A DNA stretch of 64,000 nt from Bartonella sp. WD12.1 (GCF_002022415.1 NZ_MUBG01000001.1:1150001-1214000), one strand, 5' to 3'. Shown: positions 11,003-21,221, counted from the first letter of the stretch. The notes: generated from the sequence alone by a model not told the origin. Numbers and translations: made by a program.

Positions 11003-11367
11003 CCAATCAACGCCTTATAAGCATTTTCGTCTAGCAATCCATCAAGTTGTGCTTCATCTTGTAGCGTCATTTTCCATAACCAGCCTTCTTCTTCGGCCTT
11101 TTGATTTACCAACGCAGGGTTATCTGCCAATGCCTCATTAATTTCGACAACTTCGCCATCGATAGGTGCATAAACATCTGAAGCTGCTTTAACCGATTCC
11201 ACAACAGCAGCAGAATCTCCCTTGGACAATTGTGTGCCACTTTGTGGCAAATCAACAAAAACCAAATCACCTAACTGTTCTTGAGCATGATGAGTGATCC
11301 CAACAGTAGCTACTTTTCCTTTAATGCTGATCCATTCATGATCTTGTGTAAAATAAATCTTAGACAT
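10999..11367 (-). CDS. gcvH: Glycine cleavage system H protein
   Basis: The 122-residue lipoyl carrier has its lipoylation lysine in [16 protein letters not shown] (K60) and the usual flanking glycine-rich hairpin. It shuttles the methylamine intermediate between GcvP, GcvT and the dihydrolipoyl dehydrogenase. It is the middle gene of the operon, 6 bases after gcvT and overlapping gcvP. AGGG lies just upstream of the ATG. Confidence 0.96.
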   Translation of the reverse strand: MSKIYFTQDHEWISIKGKVATVGITHHAQEQLGDLVFVDLPQSGTQLSKGDSAAVVESVKAASDVYAPIDGEVVEINEALADNPALVNQKAEEEGWLWKMTLQDEAQLDGLLDENAYKALIG

Positions 11368-11373
11368 AGAATA

Positions 11374-12495
11374 TTACCCTTTAAAATAACGTTGCTTAAT
11401 AAAAGGGAGTAAATGAACAGACAGCGCAATCTTTTTACCACGCAATTCAGTAAATACTTCTGTTCCTTCAGCCTTCCAATCAACAGGGACATAGCCCATT
11501 GCTACTGGACCGTCAAAAGAAGGACCAAAACTCCCCGATGTTACTACTCCAATCTGGTTACCCTTATCATCTAGAAGAACCGCACCCGCGCGTACAGGTT
11601 GGCGCGTTTGTGGTTTTAGACCAACACGACAACGTGATGGCCCCTTTTCATATGCTTCAAGAAAAGCTTTAGCTCCATAAAACTCAGCTTTTTCACGAAC
11701 ATTTTTAGAAACAGCCCATGTCAATGCAGCTTCAATGGGGGTGATATCAGATGTAATATCATTGCCATGTAGACACAACCCCGCTTCCAACCGAAGACTA
11801 TCACGCGCTGCAAGACCAATCCATTCAACACGACAATCACTGAGCAATTTTTCTGCTAGTTCGTGGGCTTGATCTTCTGGCAACGCAATTTCAAAACCGT
11901 CCTCCCCTGTATAGCCAGAACGTGTTACAAACCAATTTTCACATGGTTCAAATCCTTGCATAAATAACAGTTCATTACCAGGCAACCCCGCATCAGCTAT
12001 AACAGATGCAGCTTGTGGCCCTTGAAGAGCAAGAAGTACTCTCTCAAGTGCGCTCACATGACAATCAAAGTTAGTAGCACGTTTTTTAAGTTCAGTAAGA
12101 TCAGCTTGTGCATTACCTGCATTAACTACCAGTATAAAACGGTGATTCCCTAAACGGGTAAGAATAAGGTCATCGAGGATACCGGCCTGTTCATTAAGTA
12201 AATAGTTATACCGTGATTGGCGCTCTTTTAAAAGTGCAGCATCTACAGGAAGGGCGTAGGATAAAAATTCAGCTGATTGTGGACCTTCGACAACGATTAA
12301 TTTCATATGAGAAATATCAAAAAGGCCAGCATGAGCACGGGTATGAAGATGTTCTTTTAAAACTCCTAGAGGATAAGTTAAAGGCATCATCCAACCAGCA
12401 AAAGGACCAAATTTTGCTCCTGCTTTTTCGTGTAATTCATGTAAGGGAAGATTTTTAAAAGAAGATGTTTCAGGTTTTTGCGATAGTGTATTCAT
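11374..12495 (-). CDS. gcvT: Aminomethyltransferase, glycine cleavage T protein
   Basis: The 373-residue protein has the folate-binding domain (FGPFAGWMMPLTY, then AHAGLFDISHMK), the RSGYTGEDGFEI signature, and the C-terminal barrel with GVVTSGSFGPS. It transfers the one-carbon unit to tetrahydrofolate. GGAG lies 7 bases before the ATG. It is the first gene of gcvTHP. I looked for a glycine riboswitch in the leader and found no recognisable core. Confidence 0.95.
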   Translation of the reverse strand: MNTLSQKPETSSFKNLPLHELHEKAGAKFGPFAGWMMPLTYPLGVLKEHLHTRAHAGLFDISHMKLIVVEGPQSAEFLSYALPVDAALLKERQSRYNYLLNEQAGILDDLILTRLGNHRFILVVNAGNAQADLTELKKRATNFDCHVSALERVLLALQGPQAASVIADAGLPGNELLFMQGFEPCENWFVTRSGYTGEDGFEIALPEDQAHELAEKLLSDCRVEWIGLAARDSLRLEAGLCLHGNDITSDITPIEAALTWAVSKNVREKAEFYGAKAFLEAYEKGPSRCRVGLKPQTRQPVRAGAVLLDDKGNQIGVVTSGSFGPSFDGPVAMGYVPVDWKAEGTEVFTELRGKKIALSVHLLPFIKQRYFKG

Positions 12496-13241
12496 AATTT
12501 CTCCAAAGTCGCACCATCACTACATAATATGGTAACTTCTATTCTTGTATGTCATAAGCCTTAAGGCATTTGCTAGAAATGCTTAAACTGTTGGCATGAA
12601 CCCAGCCACTTTTTAAATCAGCTTTTTACGGCTTCTTATGGTTTTTAAAATTATAAACTATTTCCCCTTTAGTGGACAGGTGTGAAAATTTGCGTTTTGC
12701 TTCCTTACGTATAAAAATGAAAGTAGTGATAACGCTTTTTCTGACATATTGTTATTTATATTCTATCTTCTTCATACTGTCATTAGCAAATTGATTAGTA
12801 TTCCCTAAATTTTAAGTTTTTTGATATACATAGGCTATTTAAAAGGAAATTATGTGGATTCTTGTTTAATAATTTTACTGAGTTAAAATATAGCACAACA
12901 AAGTACACGGATTATAAACAAAAAAGACAATTTAAAATTTTAAAGAAACATTATATTATTTAGTAATAATCCAATCATAGTGACAAGGCTTGATAATATC
13001 TAGTAGTGAGTATTTTTTGAGTAATTTGAATAAGTTGCAAAGCTCTATCTAAAAGTGTCTTATAGTGTTATTTCTATATTTTCTCTTGTAGATGAAAGGA
13101 TACAAAGTTGCAGTCTTTGATAATAAAGTATTTTATAGAGATAAGTTAATTTACAAATATAGTCTTTCTTATAACCAAATGATATTATAAACTGTGGTTA
13201 CTTTGGCATAAAACTATATCAGATAAAGGTCACAAATACCC
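12496..13241. other. Divergent spacer between gcvT and the Lon-N gene
   Basis: 746 bases of AT-rich DNA with no supported gene on either strand. It must contain the divergent promoters for gcvTHP and the gene at 13242. No glycine riboswitch consensus, no tRNA and no clear repeat was recognised. Confidence 0.55.
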
Positions 13242-13904
13242 ATGAAAGCTGGCAATATCTATTATAATTGTGAAAATGATTTGCCAAAGCAGATTGCTCT
13301 TTTTCCCTTAGAAGGTGCATTGTTGTTACCTGGTGGTTTTTTGTCACTTAATATTTTTGAACCAAGTACTCTGGAAATGGTTGAAGACGTTATGGCATCC
13401 AATCGCCTAGTAGGGATGATTCAACCACTTTCATCGGATATAGATAGCTTATCTAAACAACTTTATAAAATAGGATGTATAGGTCGTATTACAAATTACA
13501 ATGAAACAGGTAATGGGCGACTCTTCATTATACTCCAGGGAATTTGCCGTTTCACTTTGGAACAAGAATTGATAAACACGAAATCTTATAGGGTTGCTGT
13601 TATTCGATCAAATACAAAAGATCTGCAAGAATCTGATGTTTCAGAAGACATTAACCGAGAAAATTTATTAAGCACTGTTGAACATTATCTAACTATTCAT
13701 GAAATGGAACATCATTGGAATAGTATTATGCAAACGCCTACGTCCGTATTAGTGAATACTCTCTCAATTCTTATACCTTTTGCACCTGCAGAAAAACAAG
13801 CTTTGTTGGAAGCGCCAGATATTGCAAGCCGTGCTCAAACTCTTCTTGCTTTAACTGAGCGTTCACTGATGAAAGAAAAAGGAACATATCATCGTTTAAA
13901 TTAA
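13242..13904 (+). CDS. LON N-terminal (substrate-binding) domain protein
   Basis: This 220-residue protein corresponds only to the N-terminal domain of Lon proteases ([24 protein letters not shown] near the start is diagnostic). It lacks the ATPase and serine-lysine protease domains. Stand-alone forms occur throughout alphaproteobacteria and their role is unknown; protein-quality control is an inference only. The small UPF0434 gene follows 13 bases downstream, and the two-gene arrangement suggests one operon. Confidence 0.88.
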   Translation: MKAGNIYYNCENDLPKQIALFPLEGALLLPGGFLSLNIFEPSTLEMVEDVMASNRLVGMIQPLSSDIDSLSKQLYKIGCIGRITNYNETGNGRLFIILQGICRFTLEQELINTKSYRVAVIRSNTKDLQESDVSEDINRENLLSTVEHYLTIHEMEHHWNSIMQTPTSVLVNTLSILIPFAPAEKQALLEAPDIASRAQTLLALTERSLMKEKGTYHRLN

Positions 13905-13917
13905 TGGATCTGAAAAT

Positions 13918-14109
13918 ATGAAAAAAATGATTACTGATCCCAAAATGCTTGAATTGCTTGTTTGTCCAATTACAGGAGGAACACTTTCTTTAAACCGAAA
14001 AACACAAGAGTTGATTTCACTTAAAGCAAAACTGGCTTATCCTATTCGTGATGGTGTTCCTATTATGCTTGCTTCAGAAGCTCGTTCTTTACAACCAAAT
14101 GAAAAATAA
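13918..14109 (+). CDS. Trm112/UPF0434 family small protein
   Basis: The 63-residue protein has the family core: a LLVCPITGG segment at about residues 13-21, a hydrophobic [19 protein letters not shown] strand pair, and a short charged tail. Family members resemble the methyltransferase activator Trm112, but this one retains a single cysteine, so a zinc site like that of yeast Trm112 is unlikely. Spacing to the upstream gene suggests co-transcription. Function in bacteria is not well defined. Confidence 0.85.
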   Translation: MKKMITDPKMLELLVCPITGGTLSLNRKTQELISLKAKLAYPIRDGVPIMLASEARSLQPNEK

Positions 14110-14505
14110 ATAACTTTTTTGTTAAGAAGTCATTTGTAGATCAATTTAATATCTGTATAGATTCTTCCTTAGCCAACTTTTATGTATTTTTTTACAAGAG
14201 AAATGTTTTAATTAAAGTCAGATTATATTTTTGTTCAACTATACCATTATTATATAGAGATGTTAGAATTCAGTCTGGAATTTAAAAGAAACGGTAGCTT
14301 ACAAAGTGAAGCTGTTATAGTGTTATGATCACGATAAACATATGCATAGCTGATCAATTAGAATCACTACTGAATTGAGCTTAAGAATAACGTAACGATT
14401 ATTTTATGCCTCTAACTAACTTATCTTTTCCTGGTTACAGTACAAAAAAAGAGGTTGATAATATGTTAGTTTTGTACAATGGGGAAAGGATAGGAGTGTA
14501 GAAAA
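14110..14505. other. Promoter-bearing spacer upstream of asd
   Basis: 396 bases without a supported gene. The end carries AGGAG 12 bases before the asd start codon. No terminator or repeat of note was seen. Confidence 0.5.
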
Positions 14506-15537
14506 ATGAATTTCAAAGTCGCAGTTGTTGGTGCAACCGGAAATGTTGGTCGTGAAATGTTGGCAATTTTGGAAGAGAGAGGTTTCCCTGCCAGTGAAAT
14601 AGTTCCTTTAGCTTCACGGCGTTCATTAGGGCAAAGTGTTTCTTATGGTGATAAAACTTTAAAAGTAAAAGCACTTGATACATATGATTTTTCTGATACA
14701 GACTTATGCCTTATGTCTGCTGGAGGAAGCGTTTCTAAAGAATATGCTCCCAAAATTGGTGCAGCCGGTTGTGTGGTAATCGATAATTCGTCCACTTGGC
14801 GTTATAATCCTGATGTTCCTTTAATTGTACCTGAAGTTAATGCAAATGCTATAGGCGGTTTTTCTAAACATAATATTATTGCTAATCCTAATTGTTCAAC
14901 AATTCAACTTGTTGTGGCTTTAAAACCTCTTCATGACGCAGCAATTATTAAGCGCGTTGTTGTTTCCACTTATCAATCAGTTTCTGGAGCTGGTAAAGCG
15001 GGGATGGATGAATTATTCGAACAATCAAGAGCAGTTTTTGTTGCCGATCCAATTTCATTGAAAAAATTCACCAAACGCATTGCTTTTAACATCATTCCCC
15101 ACATCGATGTTTTTATGGAAGATGGTTATACTAAAGAGGAATGGAAAGTAATGGCTGAAACAAAAAAGATTCTTGATCCTAGGATCAAATTAACAGCTAC
15201 TGCTGTTCGGGTTCCTGTTTTTATTAGCCATGCTGAGGCCGTTAATGTTGAATTTGAAAAAGCGTTGAGTGCTGATGAAGCACGAACCATTTTACGCGAT
15301 GCACCAAGTTGCCAACTTATTGATAAATGTGAAGATGGTGGTTATATCACTCCTTACGAGTGCACTGGTGAAAATGATGTTTTTATTAGTCGTGTTCGTG
15401 AAGATATTACTGTTGAAAATGGTTTAACTTTTTGGGTTGTTGCTGATAATTTGAGAAAAGGAGCAGCATTGAATGCAATTCAAATTGCTGAGTTGCTTGT
15501 CTCTAATGATTTGATCAAACCTAAAGCAGTAGTTTAA
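14506..15537 (+). CDS. asd: Aspartate-semialdehyde dehydrogenase
   Basis: This 343-residue enzyme begins with the NADP-binding AVVGATGNVGREML and has the catalytic cysteine in IANPNCSTIQ (C130), followed by STYQSVSGAGKAGMDEL and the phosphate/substrate-binding histidine region FISHAEAV. It makes aspartate semialdehyde for lysine, diaminopimelate, threonine and methionine synthesis. The start is backed by AGGAG upstream. It appears monocistronic. Confidence 0.95.
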   Translation: MNFKVAVVGATGNVGREMLAILEERGFPASEIVPLASRRSLGQSVSYGDKTLKVKALDTYDFSDTDLCLMSAGGSVSKEYAPKIGAAGCVVIDNSSTWRYNPDVPLIVPEVNANAIGGFSKHNIIANPNCSTIQLVVALKPLHDAAIIKRVVVSTYQSVSGAGKAGMDELFEQSRAVFVADPISLKKFTKRIAFNIIPHIDVFMEDGYTKEEWKVMAETKKILDPRIKLTATAVRVPVFISHAEAVNVEFEKALSADEARTILRDAPSCQLIDKCEDGGYITPYECTGENDVFISRVREDITVENGLTFWVVADNLRKGAALNAIQIAELLVSNDLIKPKAVV

Positions 15538-15816
15538 ACAAAAACAGTAATATAAGGCAAAAAAAATGTTGTGTGCTGTAAAGTGAATTTTTTAAAAATT
15601 AGCAGAGTTTTTTGATTAAATTTAAAATTGAAATACCTAAAAGACATATTTATTGGAATAACAGGTATTCATAATAAAAAATAACATTATCTTTTCAATA
15701 AAAATGATTGAATATTCTATTAAGCTTTTATACTCTTTAATTTCCTTCCTAAAAATATTGAGTATATTGAACTTTCCCTTAGAAAATCTTGAAAAGTAGA
15801 AGAAAGATAAACACAT

Positions 15817-16635
15817 ATGACATTGAATAAATTGTCTTGGTATATTTTAGTCGGAGTATCTCTTTTTCTTTCCGCATTTTTTTCCCATATTCCTTTTGCT
15901 ATGACAGCAGATAAGTCAAAAATTAAGCTTGGCGTTATGGAAGGAGAGGAAGCAACTATTTGGAAGGTTGCTATCGAGCAAGCTAAAAAAGCTGGTCTAG
16001 ATGTTGAACTTATTTATTTTTCTGACTACGCTTTGCCTAATGATGCTGTTAATGCAGGAGATATTGATGCGAACGCTTTTCAACATACACCTTATTTGAA
16101 TAATCAAATTATGCAGCGTGGTTATAAACTTTCGGTTGCTGGTTACACATTTATCTCTCCAATTGGTGTTTATTCACGCAAAATTAAAGATATAAAAGAT
16201 CTACGTGACGGAGCAAGTGTTGGTATCCCTAATGATCCATCAAATGGTGGGAGAGCTTTGCTTCTTCTTGATTCTTTAGGTTTCATTAAGTTAAAAAATC
16301 CTCAGAATGTTCTTTCATCTCCATTTGATATTATTGAAAACCCTAGAAATTTGAAGATTCGTGAATTGGATGCTGGTATCCTAGGACGAGCAATCAATGA
16401 TTTTGATATTGCGATTGTAAATACAAATTGGGCTGTAATTACTGGGTTAGACTTACAAGAAGATGTTATTGCGTGGGAAAAAGTAGAAAATAATCCTTAT
16501 AATAATGTCATTGTTGTGCGCACTATTGATAAAGATGAACTATGGGTTAAAAAATTAGTAGCTGCTTATAATAGCGAACCTGTACGTGCGAAACTTAAAG
16601 AGGTTTTTGGTGCAGCTATTCAAACATCTTGGTAA
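15817..16635 (+). CDS. metQ: MetQ/NlpA-family methionine-binding protein
   Basis: The 272-residue protein is a periplasmic solute-binding protein of the NlpA/MetQ family: after an N-terminal hydrophobic signal (about residues 8-29) come IKLGVMEGEEATIWKVA, the substrate-binding stretch DANAFQHTPYL and NDPSNGGRALLLL. It is followed by metN and metI, so methionine import is inferred. The signal region contains no lipobox cysteine, unlike the usual lipoprotein MetQ; it looks like a soluble secreted form. metN starts 6 bases after its stop. Confidence 0.88.
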   Translation: MTLNKLSWYILVGVSLFLSAFFSHIPFAMTADKSKIKLGVMEGEEATIWKVAIEQAKKAGLDVELIYFSDYALPNDAVNAGDIDANAFQHTPYLNNQIMQRGYKLSVAGYTFISPIGVYSRKIKDIKDLRDGASVGIPNDPSNGGRALLLLDSLGFIKLKNPQNVLSSPFDIIENPRNLKIRELDAGILGRAINDFDIAIVNTNWAVITGLDLQEDVIAWEKVENNPYNNVIVVRTIDKDELWVKKLVAAYNSEPVRAKLKEVFGAAIQTSW

Positions 16636-16641
16636 TTACGA

Positions 16642-17676
16642 ATGGAAACCTCTGCTCTTATTTCTTTAAAAAATATTAGTCGCTATTTTTCCAGCGCGGT
16701 GTCTACTCCAGCAATTGATAACTTATCTCTTGATATTCATGCTGGTGAAATTCTTGGAATTATCGGGCGTAGTGGTGCAGGAAAATCTACACTTATGCGC
16801 TGTTTAAATGGCTTAGAACAAATTAATGAAGGGTGTATTTTTTTTGAAGGTGTTAACGTTTCAAATCTATCAGAAACAGAATGGGCACCCTATCGTCAAC
16901 GTATTGGGATGATTTTTCAACATTTCAACCTTTTATCTTCACAAAAAGTTATTGATAATATCGCGTTACCTCTTAAATTAGCAGGTATAAATAAAAAACA
17001 ACGTTATCAACGCGCTTTTGAGCTTATTGAGTTGGTAGGATTATCTGGAAAAGAGTATCATTATCCTGCAGAACTTTCAGGTGGGCAAAAACAACGTGTT
17101 GGAATTGCACGTTCTTTAGCAGCTAACCCCAAAATATTATTATCGGATGAAGCAACTTCTGCACTTGATCCTGAAACAACGCAATCTATTTTGGAGCTTC
17201 TTGCTGATATTAATAATCGTCTCAATTTAACTATTGTACTTATTACGCATGAAATGGAAGTTGTTCGTGCTATTGCGCATCGTGTTGTTGTGTTGAATCA
17301 AGGGCGTATTGTTGAGGAAGGATGTGTAAAAGATATTTTTACATCACCGCAAGAAGATACAACGATTGCTATGTTGAAACTTGTAACGCCACAACTTCCT
17401 AAAGAATTGGCGCAAAAACTTAAATCAGTGGGTCAGGAGGCCGTCATTGAAATTAATATTGCTGGTGAAATTGCTCAGCAACCTTTTTTAAGTCTCCTCG
17501 AAGATGAAGTAGGATTAAGAGCACGTATTTTACATGGTGGTATTGACACAGTTCAGGGTGAAAGTATAGGTCGCCTTTTTTTAGGTCTTCCAAGTCAAAA
17601 TAAAGTGGCTTTGGAAAAAGCAGTTAGATGGTTGACAAAAAAAGGGCGATATTGTGAGGTTTTAGGTTATGTTTAA
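16642..17676 (+). CDS. metN: Methionine ABC transporter ATP-binding protein
   Basis: This 344-residue ATPase has Walker A GRSGAGKST (K48), the signature LSGGQKQRVG, Walker B ILLSDEATSALDPE and the switch histidine ITHEMEV. The last ~75 residues form the NIL regulatory domain, which in MetN binds methionine and inhibits transport. It overlaps metI by 8 bases and follows metQ by 6, so the three genes form one operon. Confidence 0.94.
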   Translation: METSALISLKNISRYFSSAVSTPAIDNLSLDIHAGEILGIIGRSGAGKSTLMRCLNGLEQINEGCIFFEGVNVSNLSETEWAPYRQRIGMIFQHFNLLSSQKVIDNIALPLKLAGINKKQRYQRAFELIELVGLSGKEYHYPAELSGGQKQRVGIARSLAANPKILLSDEATSALDPETTQSILELLADINNRLNLTIVLITHEMEVVRAIAHRVVVLNQGRIVEEGCVKDIFTSPQEDTTIAMLKLVTPQLPKELAQKLKSVGQEAVIEINIAGEIAQQPFLSLLEDEVGLRARILHGGIDTVQGESIGRLFLGLPSQNKVALEKAVRWLTKKGRYCEVLGYV

Positions 17677-18328
17677 TGTTCTTTTTCATGAACTTCCTGG
17701 TGCTGTTTTTGATACATTATTTATGACAATTAGTGCTTCTTTTATGGCACTTATTGTAGGTCTTCCACTTGGTTTGTTGCTTTATACAACTGCGCATGGA
17801 AGTCTTTTTTCATCACGTCTTATTAATCGTCCTTTAAGTATTATTGTTGATAGTGTGCGTGCTATTCCTTTTATAATTCTTGCTTTTTATCTTCTTCCTG
17901 TTACGCGTATTGTTGTAGGAAGTGGTGTTGGAACTTTTTCTGTAATTTTTGTTCTTACTATTTCAGCTATTCCTTTTTATGCTCGTATAGCAGAATTATC
18001 TTTCAAAACAGTTGAATATAGTTTGGTTGAAGCTGTTCGTTCTATGGGAGCTAGCCGTTTTCAAATTGTTAGATATGTACTTATTCCAGAAGCGCTTCCT
18101 AGTTTAATTACTGGGTTTACGGTTATGATGATTTCTCTTATCGGCTCCACTTCACTTGCTGGATATCTTGGTGGTGGTGGGTTGGGCGATATGGCTATCC
18201 GCTACGGTTATCAGCGTTATAATACTTCTATTATGACAATAGTTATTATCTTTTTGATTATTCTCAATATTTTTGTTCAATGGTTTGGTAATCGAGTTGC
18301 ACAGAAATTTGATAGAACTAAGCATTAA
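17669..18328 (+). CDS. metI: Methionine ABC transporter permease
   Basis: The 219-residue membrane protein has about five hydrophobic helices and the BPD transport loop near EAVRSMGASRFQIVRYVLIPEAL, which contacts the ATPase. It pairs with MetN and MetQ of the same operon. Its stop overlaps the 3' end of the convergent maoC-like gene by 4 bases. Confidence 0.93.
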   Translation: MFNVLFHELPGAVFDTLFMTISASFMALIVGLPLGLLLYTTAHGSLFSSRLINRPLSIIVDSVRAIPFIILAFYLLPVTRIVVGSGVGTFSVIFVLTISAIPFYARIAELSFKTVEYSLVEAVRSMGASRFQIVRYVLIPEALPSLITGFTVMMISLIGSTSLAGYLGGGGLGDMAIRYGYQRYNTSIMTIVIIFLIILNIFVQWFGNRVAQKFDRTKH

Positions 18329-18813
18329 GAAACTAAAGAGTTTATTTCTTTCTCTTCGATCATAGCAATAATAAGCCAATGTGCGATAAGAGCTGGATTT
18401 TTTAATTTATTGATTTCTATTGTAGTGTTGTAATGCAAGACGACTCTACCAGAGGGGCGAATTTTTGCGTTATCTAAAATAAAACGGGCACGTATTTGTG
18501 CACCTGTTTTTACAGGGTTTACGAAGCGTACTTTATCAAAGCCATAGTTAATTCCCATTGTTGCACCTTCTAATTTTGGTAGTGCTTCATAAGCCAGTGT
18601 AGATAATAGCGATAATGTTAGAAAACCGTGAGCAATAGTACCACCGAAAGGTGTTTTTTTTGCTTTTTCTGCATCTACGTGAATCCACTGATAATCATCT
18701 GTTGCAGATGCAAATTGGTTAATCATATCTTGTGTAACTAAGCGCCATTGTGATAAGCCAATTTCTTTTCCAATGAAATTTTTTATATCTTGTATCGCTA
18801 TTGTTCGCTGCAT
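18325..18813 (-). CDS. MaoC-like (R)-specific enoyl-CoA hydratase/dehydratase
   Basis: This 162-residue hot-dog protein carries the hydratase-2 motif: FASATDDYQWIHVD, then FGGTIAHGFLTLSLL, with the Asp and His expected to be catalytic. Family members hydrate enoyl-CoA thioesters. It is convergent with metI, overlapping by 4 bases, and appears to be transcribed alone. The physiological substrate is unknown. Confidence 0.87.
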   Translation of the reverse strand: MQRTIAIQDIKNFIGKEIGLSQWRLVTQDMINQFASATDDYQWIHVDAEKAKKTPFGGTIAHGFLTLSLLSTLAYEALPKLEGATMGINYGFDKVRFVNPVKTGAQIRARFILDNAKIRPSGRVVLHYNTTIEINKLKNPALIAHWLIIAMIEEKEINSLVS

Positions 18814-18956
18814 AATGTCATTCCTATTTTATTTGACAAAAAGCTTATATATTCTCCCTTGCTTTTATAAAACCCATTGATTAGAGCATCAATTATAAAA
18901 GATGAAATATTTTACAGACAAATGTATTCTGCGAATAAACAATCTTCCTTTTTCAG

Positions 18957-20294
18957 ATGGAAAAAATAATGGCAAGTAACGTAAGATTGACAGGTTTAGC
19001 ATATGATTTGAAGCAACGTGCAGAAAATTATCAACCTATTCGTATTGGGCTTATTGGTTGTGGTGAAATGGGAACAGATTTGTTGTCAAGTGTTGTACAT
19101 ATGGATGGTATAACAATTGCAGCTGTTGCTACCCGAACACCGTTACGTGTTTTTGATGCTGCTGTTTTAGCATATGGTGAAGAAGGTCATGTGTGTGAAG
19201 TTGAAAATGCTACAGCTTTAACTCAAGCTATTGAAAAAGGTCTAATTGCTGTTACAGATGATCTGGATCTTGTTTTGTGCAATGAACAAATTGATATTGT
19301 TGTTGATGCAACAGGTCATCCTGAAACAGGTGCTAAAGTTGGTCTTAAAGCGCTTGAAAATAATAAGCACCTTGTTATGATGAATGTTGAAGCAGATGTT
19401 ACAATTGGTGCTTATCTTAAACATGAAGCAGATAAACGCGGTTTAATTTATACGCTTGGTGCTGGTGACGAACCTTCTTCTTGTATGGAACTTATCGAAT
19501 TTGTTTCAGCTCTTGGGCATAAAATTGTTGCAGCTGGTAAAGGAAAAAATAATCCACTCATTTTTGATGCTACACCAGATTTATATGAAGAAGAAGCTTT
19601 GCGACGGAATATGAATGTTCGCATGTTAGTTGAATTTATTGATGGTTCTAAAACGATGGTTGAAATGGCCGCCATTGCTAACGCCACAGGTCTTCTTCCA
19701 GATTGTCCTGGGATGCATGGTTCACAAGCATCACTTGAAGACTTAAATAAAGTACTTATTCCCAAAAAAGATGGTGGTATTTTGGATGGGTACGGCGTTG
19801 TAGACTATTCAACAGGTCAAGGAGTATCTCCTGGTGTTTTTGTAATAGCTGAAATAGCACATCCACGTTTACGTGAACGTATGGAAGATTTAAAAGTCGG
19901 TGAAGGGCCATATTTCACCTTTTATCGCCCGTATCACTTAACTTCGATGGAGGTTCCACTTACCTGCGCACGTGCAGTACTGTATGGTAAAGCAGATATG
20001 ACACCACTTAATTACCCAGTGGCAGAAGTTTGTGCTGTTGCAAAAAAAGATCTCCATCCTGGTGATCAATTAGACTCGATCGGCTTATATAGCTATCGTG
20101 CTTGGACGATGAGTGCTTCAGAAGCACGCACACACAAAGCTATTCCTTGTGGCCTTTTAGAAAAAGCAACAGTTGTGTCTGATATTAAAAAGAATGAAAT
20201 CATTACACGACACAATACTCACCTCTTCGAAGACCAATACATTGTACATCTTCGTACACAACAAGATATTTTATTTAATTCATTTCGTAAATAA
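18957..20294 (+). CDS. NAD(P)-binding, SAF-domain oxidoreductase (homoserine-dehydrogenase-like)
   Basis: The 445-residue protein has a Rossmann fold near the N-terminus (RIGLIGCGEMGTDLLSS), a homoserine-dehydrogenase-like central catalytic region (VDATGHPETGAKVGLKAL, then TLGAGDEPSSCMELIEF) and a C-terminal SAF/antifreeze-like segment (AVAKKDLHPGDQLDSIG). Relatives are found in rhizobia and Brucella and are variously linked to sugar-acid or polyol metabolism; I cannot assign the substrate. An ATG 12 bases downstream (18969) has a slightly better ribosome-binding site (GGA at 18959) and may be the true start. Confidence 0.82.
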   Translation: MEKIMASNVRLTGLAYDLKQRAENYQPIRIGLIGCGEMGTDLLSSVVHMDGITIAAVATRTPLRVFDAAVLAYGEEGHVCEVENATALTQAIEKGLIAVTDDLDLVLCNEQIDIVVDATGHPETGAKVGLKALENNKHLVMMNVEADVTIGAYLKHEADKRGLIYTLGAGDEPSSCMELIEFVSALGHKIVAAGKGKNNPLIFDATPDLYEEEALRRNMNVRMLVEFIDGSKTMVEMAAIANATGLLPDCPGMHGSQASLEDLNKVLIPKKDGGILDGYGVVDYSTGQGVSPGVFVIAEIAHPRLRERMEDLKVGEGPYFTFYRPYHLTSMEVPLTCARAVLYGKADMTPLNYPVAEVCAVAKKDLHPGDQLDSIGLYSYRAWTMSASEARTHKAIPCGLLEKATVVSDIKKNEIITRHNTHLFEDQYIVHLRTQQDILFNSFRK

Positions 20295-20561
20295 AATGGC
20301 TATTATTTTAAATTGAATTTAATATTATTTCAAGTATATTTTATTTACTCGTAGTTTATTTATTATAATTAGCTATTACTCTATGTAGAGATTCTTTACT
20401 ATTATTATCTCCTCTAAAATAGTTCAAGATTACTATGCATAATACAAAGTATACTTTATTAATATTTTGATTTAGCTAAATTTAATGTATTTTATTTTAT
20501 TCTCTCTGTTTTTTATTTAACTTTAAAAATAACACCTTTTTTATTTCTATATTAATAGCTT

Positions 20562-21221
20562 TTAATCAAGAACAACCATCGCCCTCGCTATTACAGTATG
20601 GTAACTTTTCCAAAACCAATCTGCTCCAAATTGCTGTTCTGATTTATTCGATGAACATGTTGATTTTAATTCACAAGTGGCATGAGCAACCCATGGTTCA
20701 AAATGCCATGCTTCATGATAATAAGGAAAACCTGCTAGTTGTGGTTGAGGGTCTGATATTGGAAAGTTTCCATATAGTGCATGATTGTAGTCCGGGTTAC
20801 GAACAAATTCACCAACAACTTCTTGTCCCCAACGAATACCACCTAGTGCAGCTAATTCGGATTGCTCTGGATGTGGGGAATATTGTCTCAACATAGCATT
20901 AACATCAATAAAATTAGGTGCCGCTCTTATATGATAGACATAACTTGGTGATGTCCAACCATGTAAGTAAAGCAAATCAACTGCAACATCTTGAGAAGTT
21001 GTCGTGGATACATAACCACCATGTGCTATTTGTTACATGTTCCCATAAATTTATATCTGATGGAGGTTTGAATGGTCTAGATCCATCTATACCCCAAGGA
21101 TAAAATCCTTTAGCTTTTTTATTTCTTTAGGACTCCTCGTATCTGCTCGATCTGTACACTACGTTATTAAGGTCATTAGCTAAAACAGAAATATTAAAAA
21201 AGAAAAAATAAGTTTTTTCAT
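20562..21221 (-). pseudogene. Decayed heat-labile-enterotoxin/cholera-toxin-like A-chain gene
   Basis: The intact 3' part (20562-20975 and upstream in that frame) reads YVYHIRAAPNFIDVNAML, then QYSPHPEQSELAALGG, then LAGFPYYHEAWHFEPWV, which aligns along its length with the A1 chain of LT/cholera ADP-ribosylating toxins. Upstream pieces of the same gene are visible in other frames: a ribosome site and ATG at 21221 starting a signal peptide (MKKLIFSFLIFLF), the NAD-binding arginine segment NNVVYRSSRYEE, GFYPWGIDGSRPF, and the STS-like segment GGYVSTTTS. They are separated by a one-base shift near 21180, a TAA at 21129-21127 and another shift near 21028. The gene is therefore broken. No B-subunit gene was found beside it. 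Confidence 0.85.

Noticed and set aside
12496-12760. Glycine riboswitch upstream of gcvT
   Set aside because: I read the leader on the minus strand and saw no tandem aptamer core of the glycine riboswitch type. A covariance search could still find a degenerate one.
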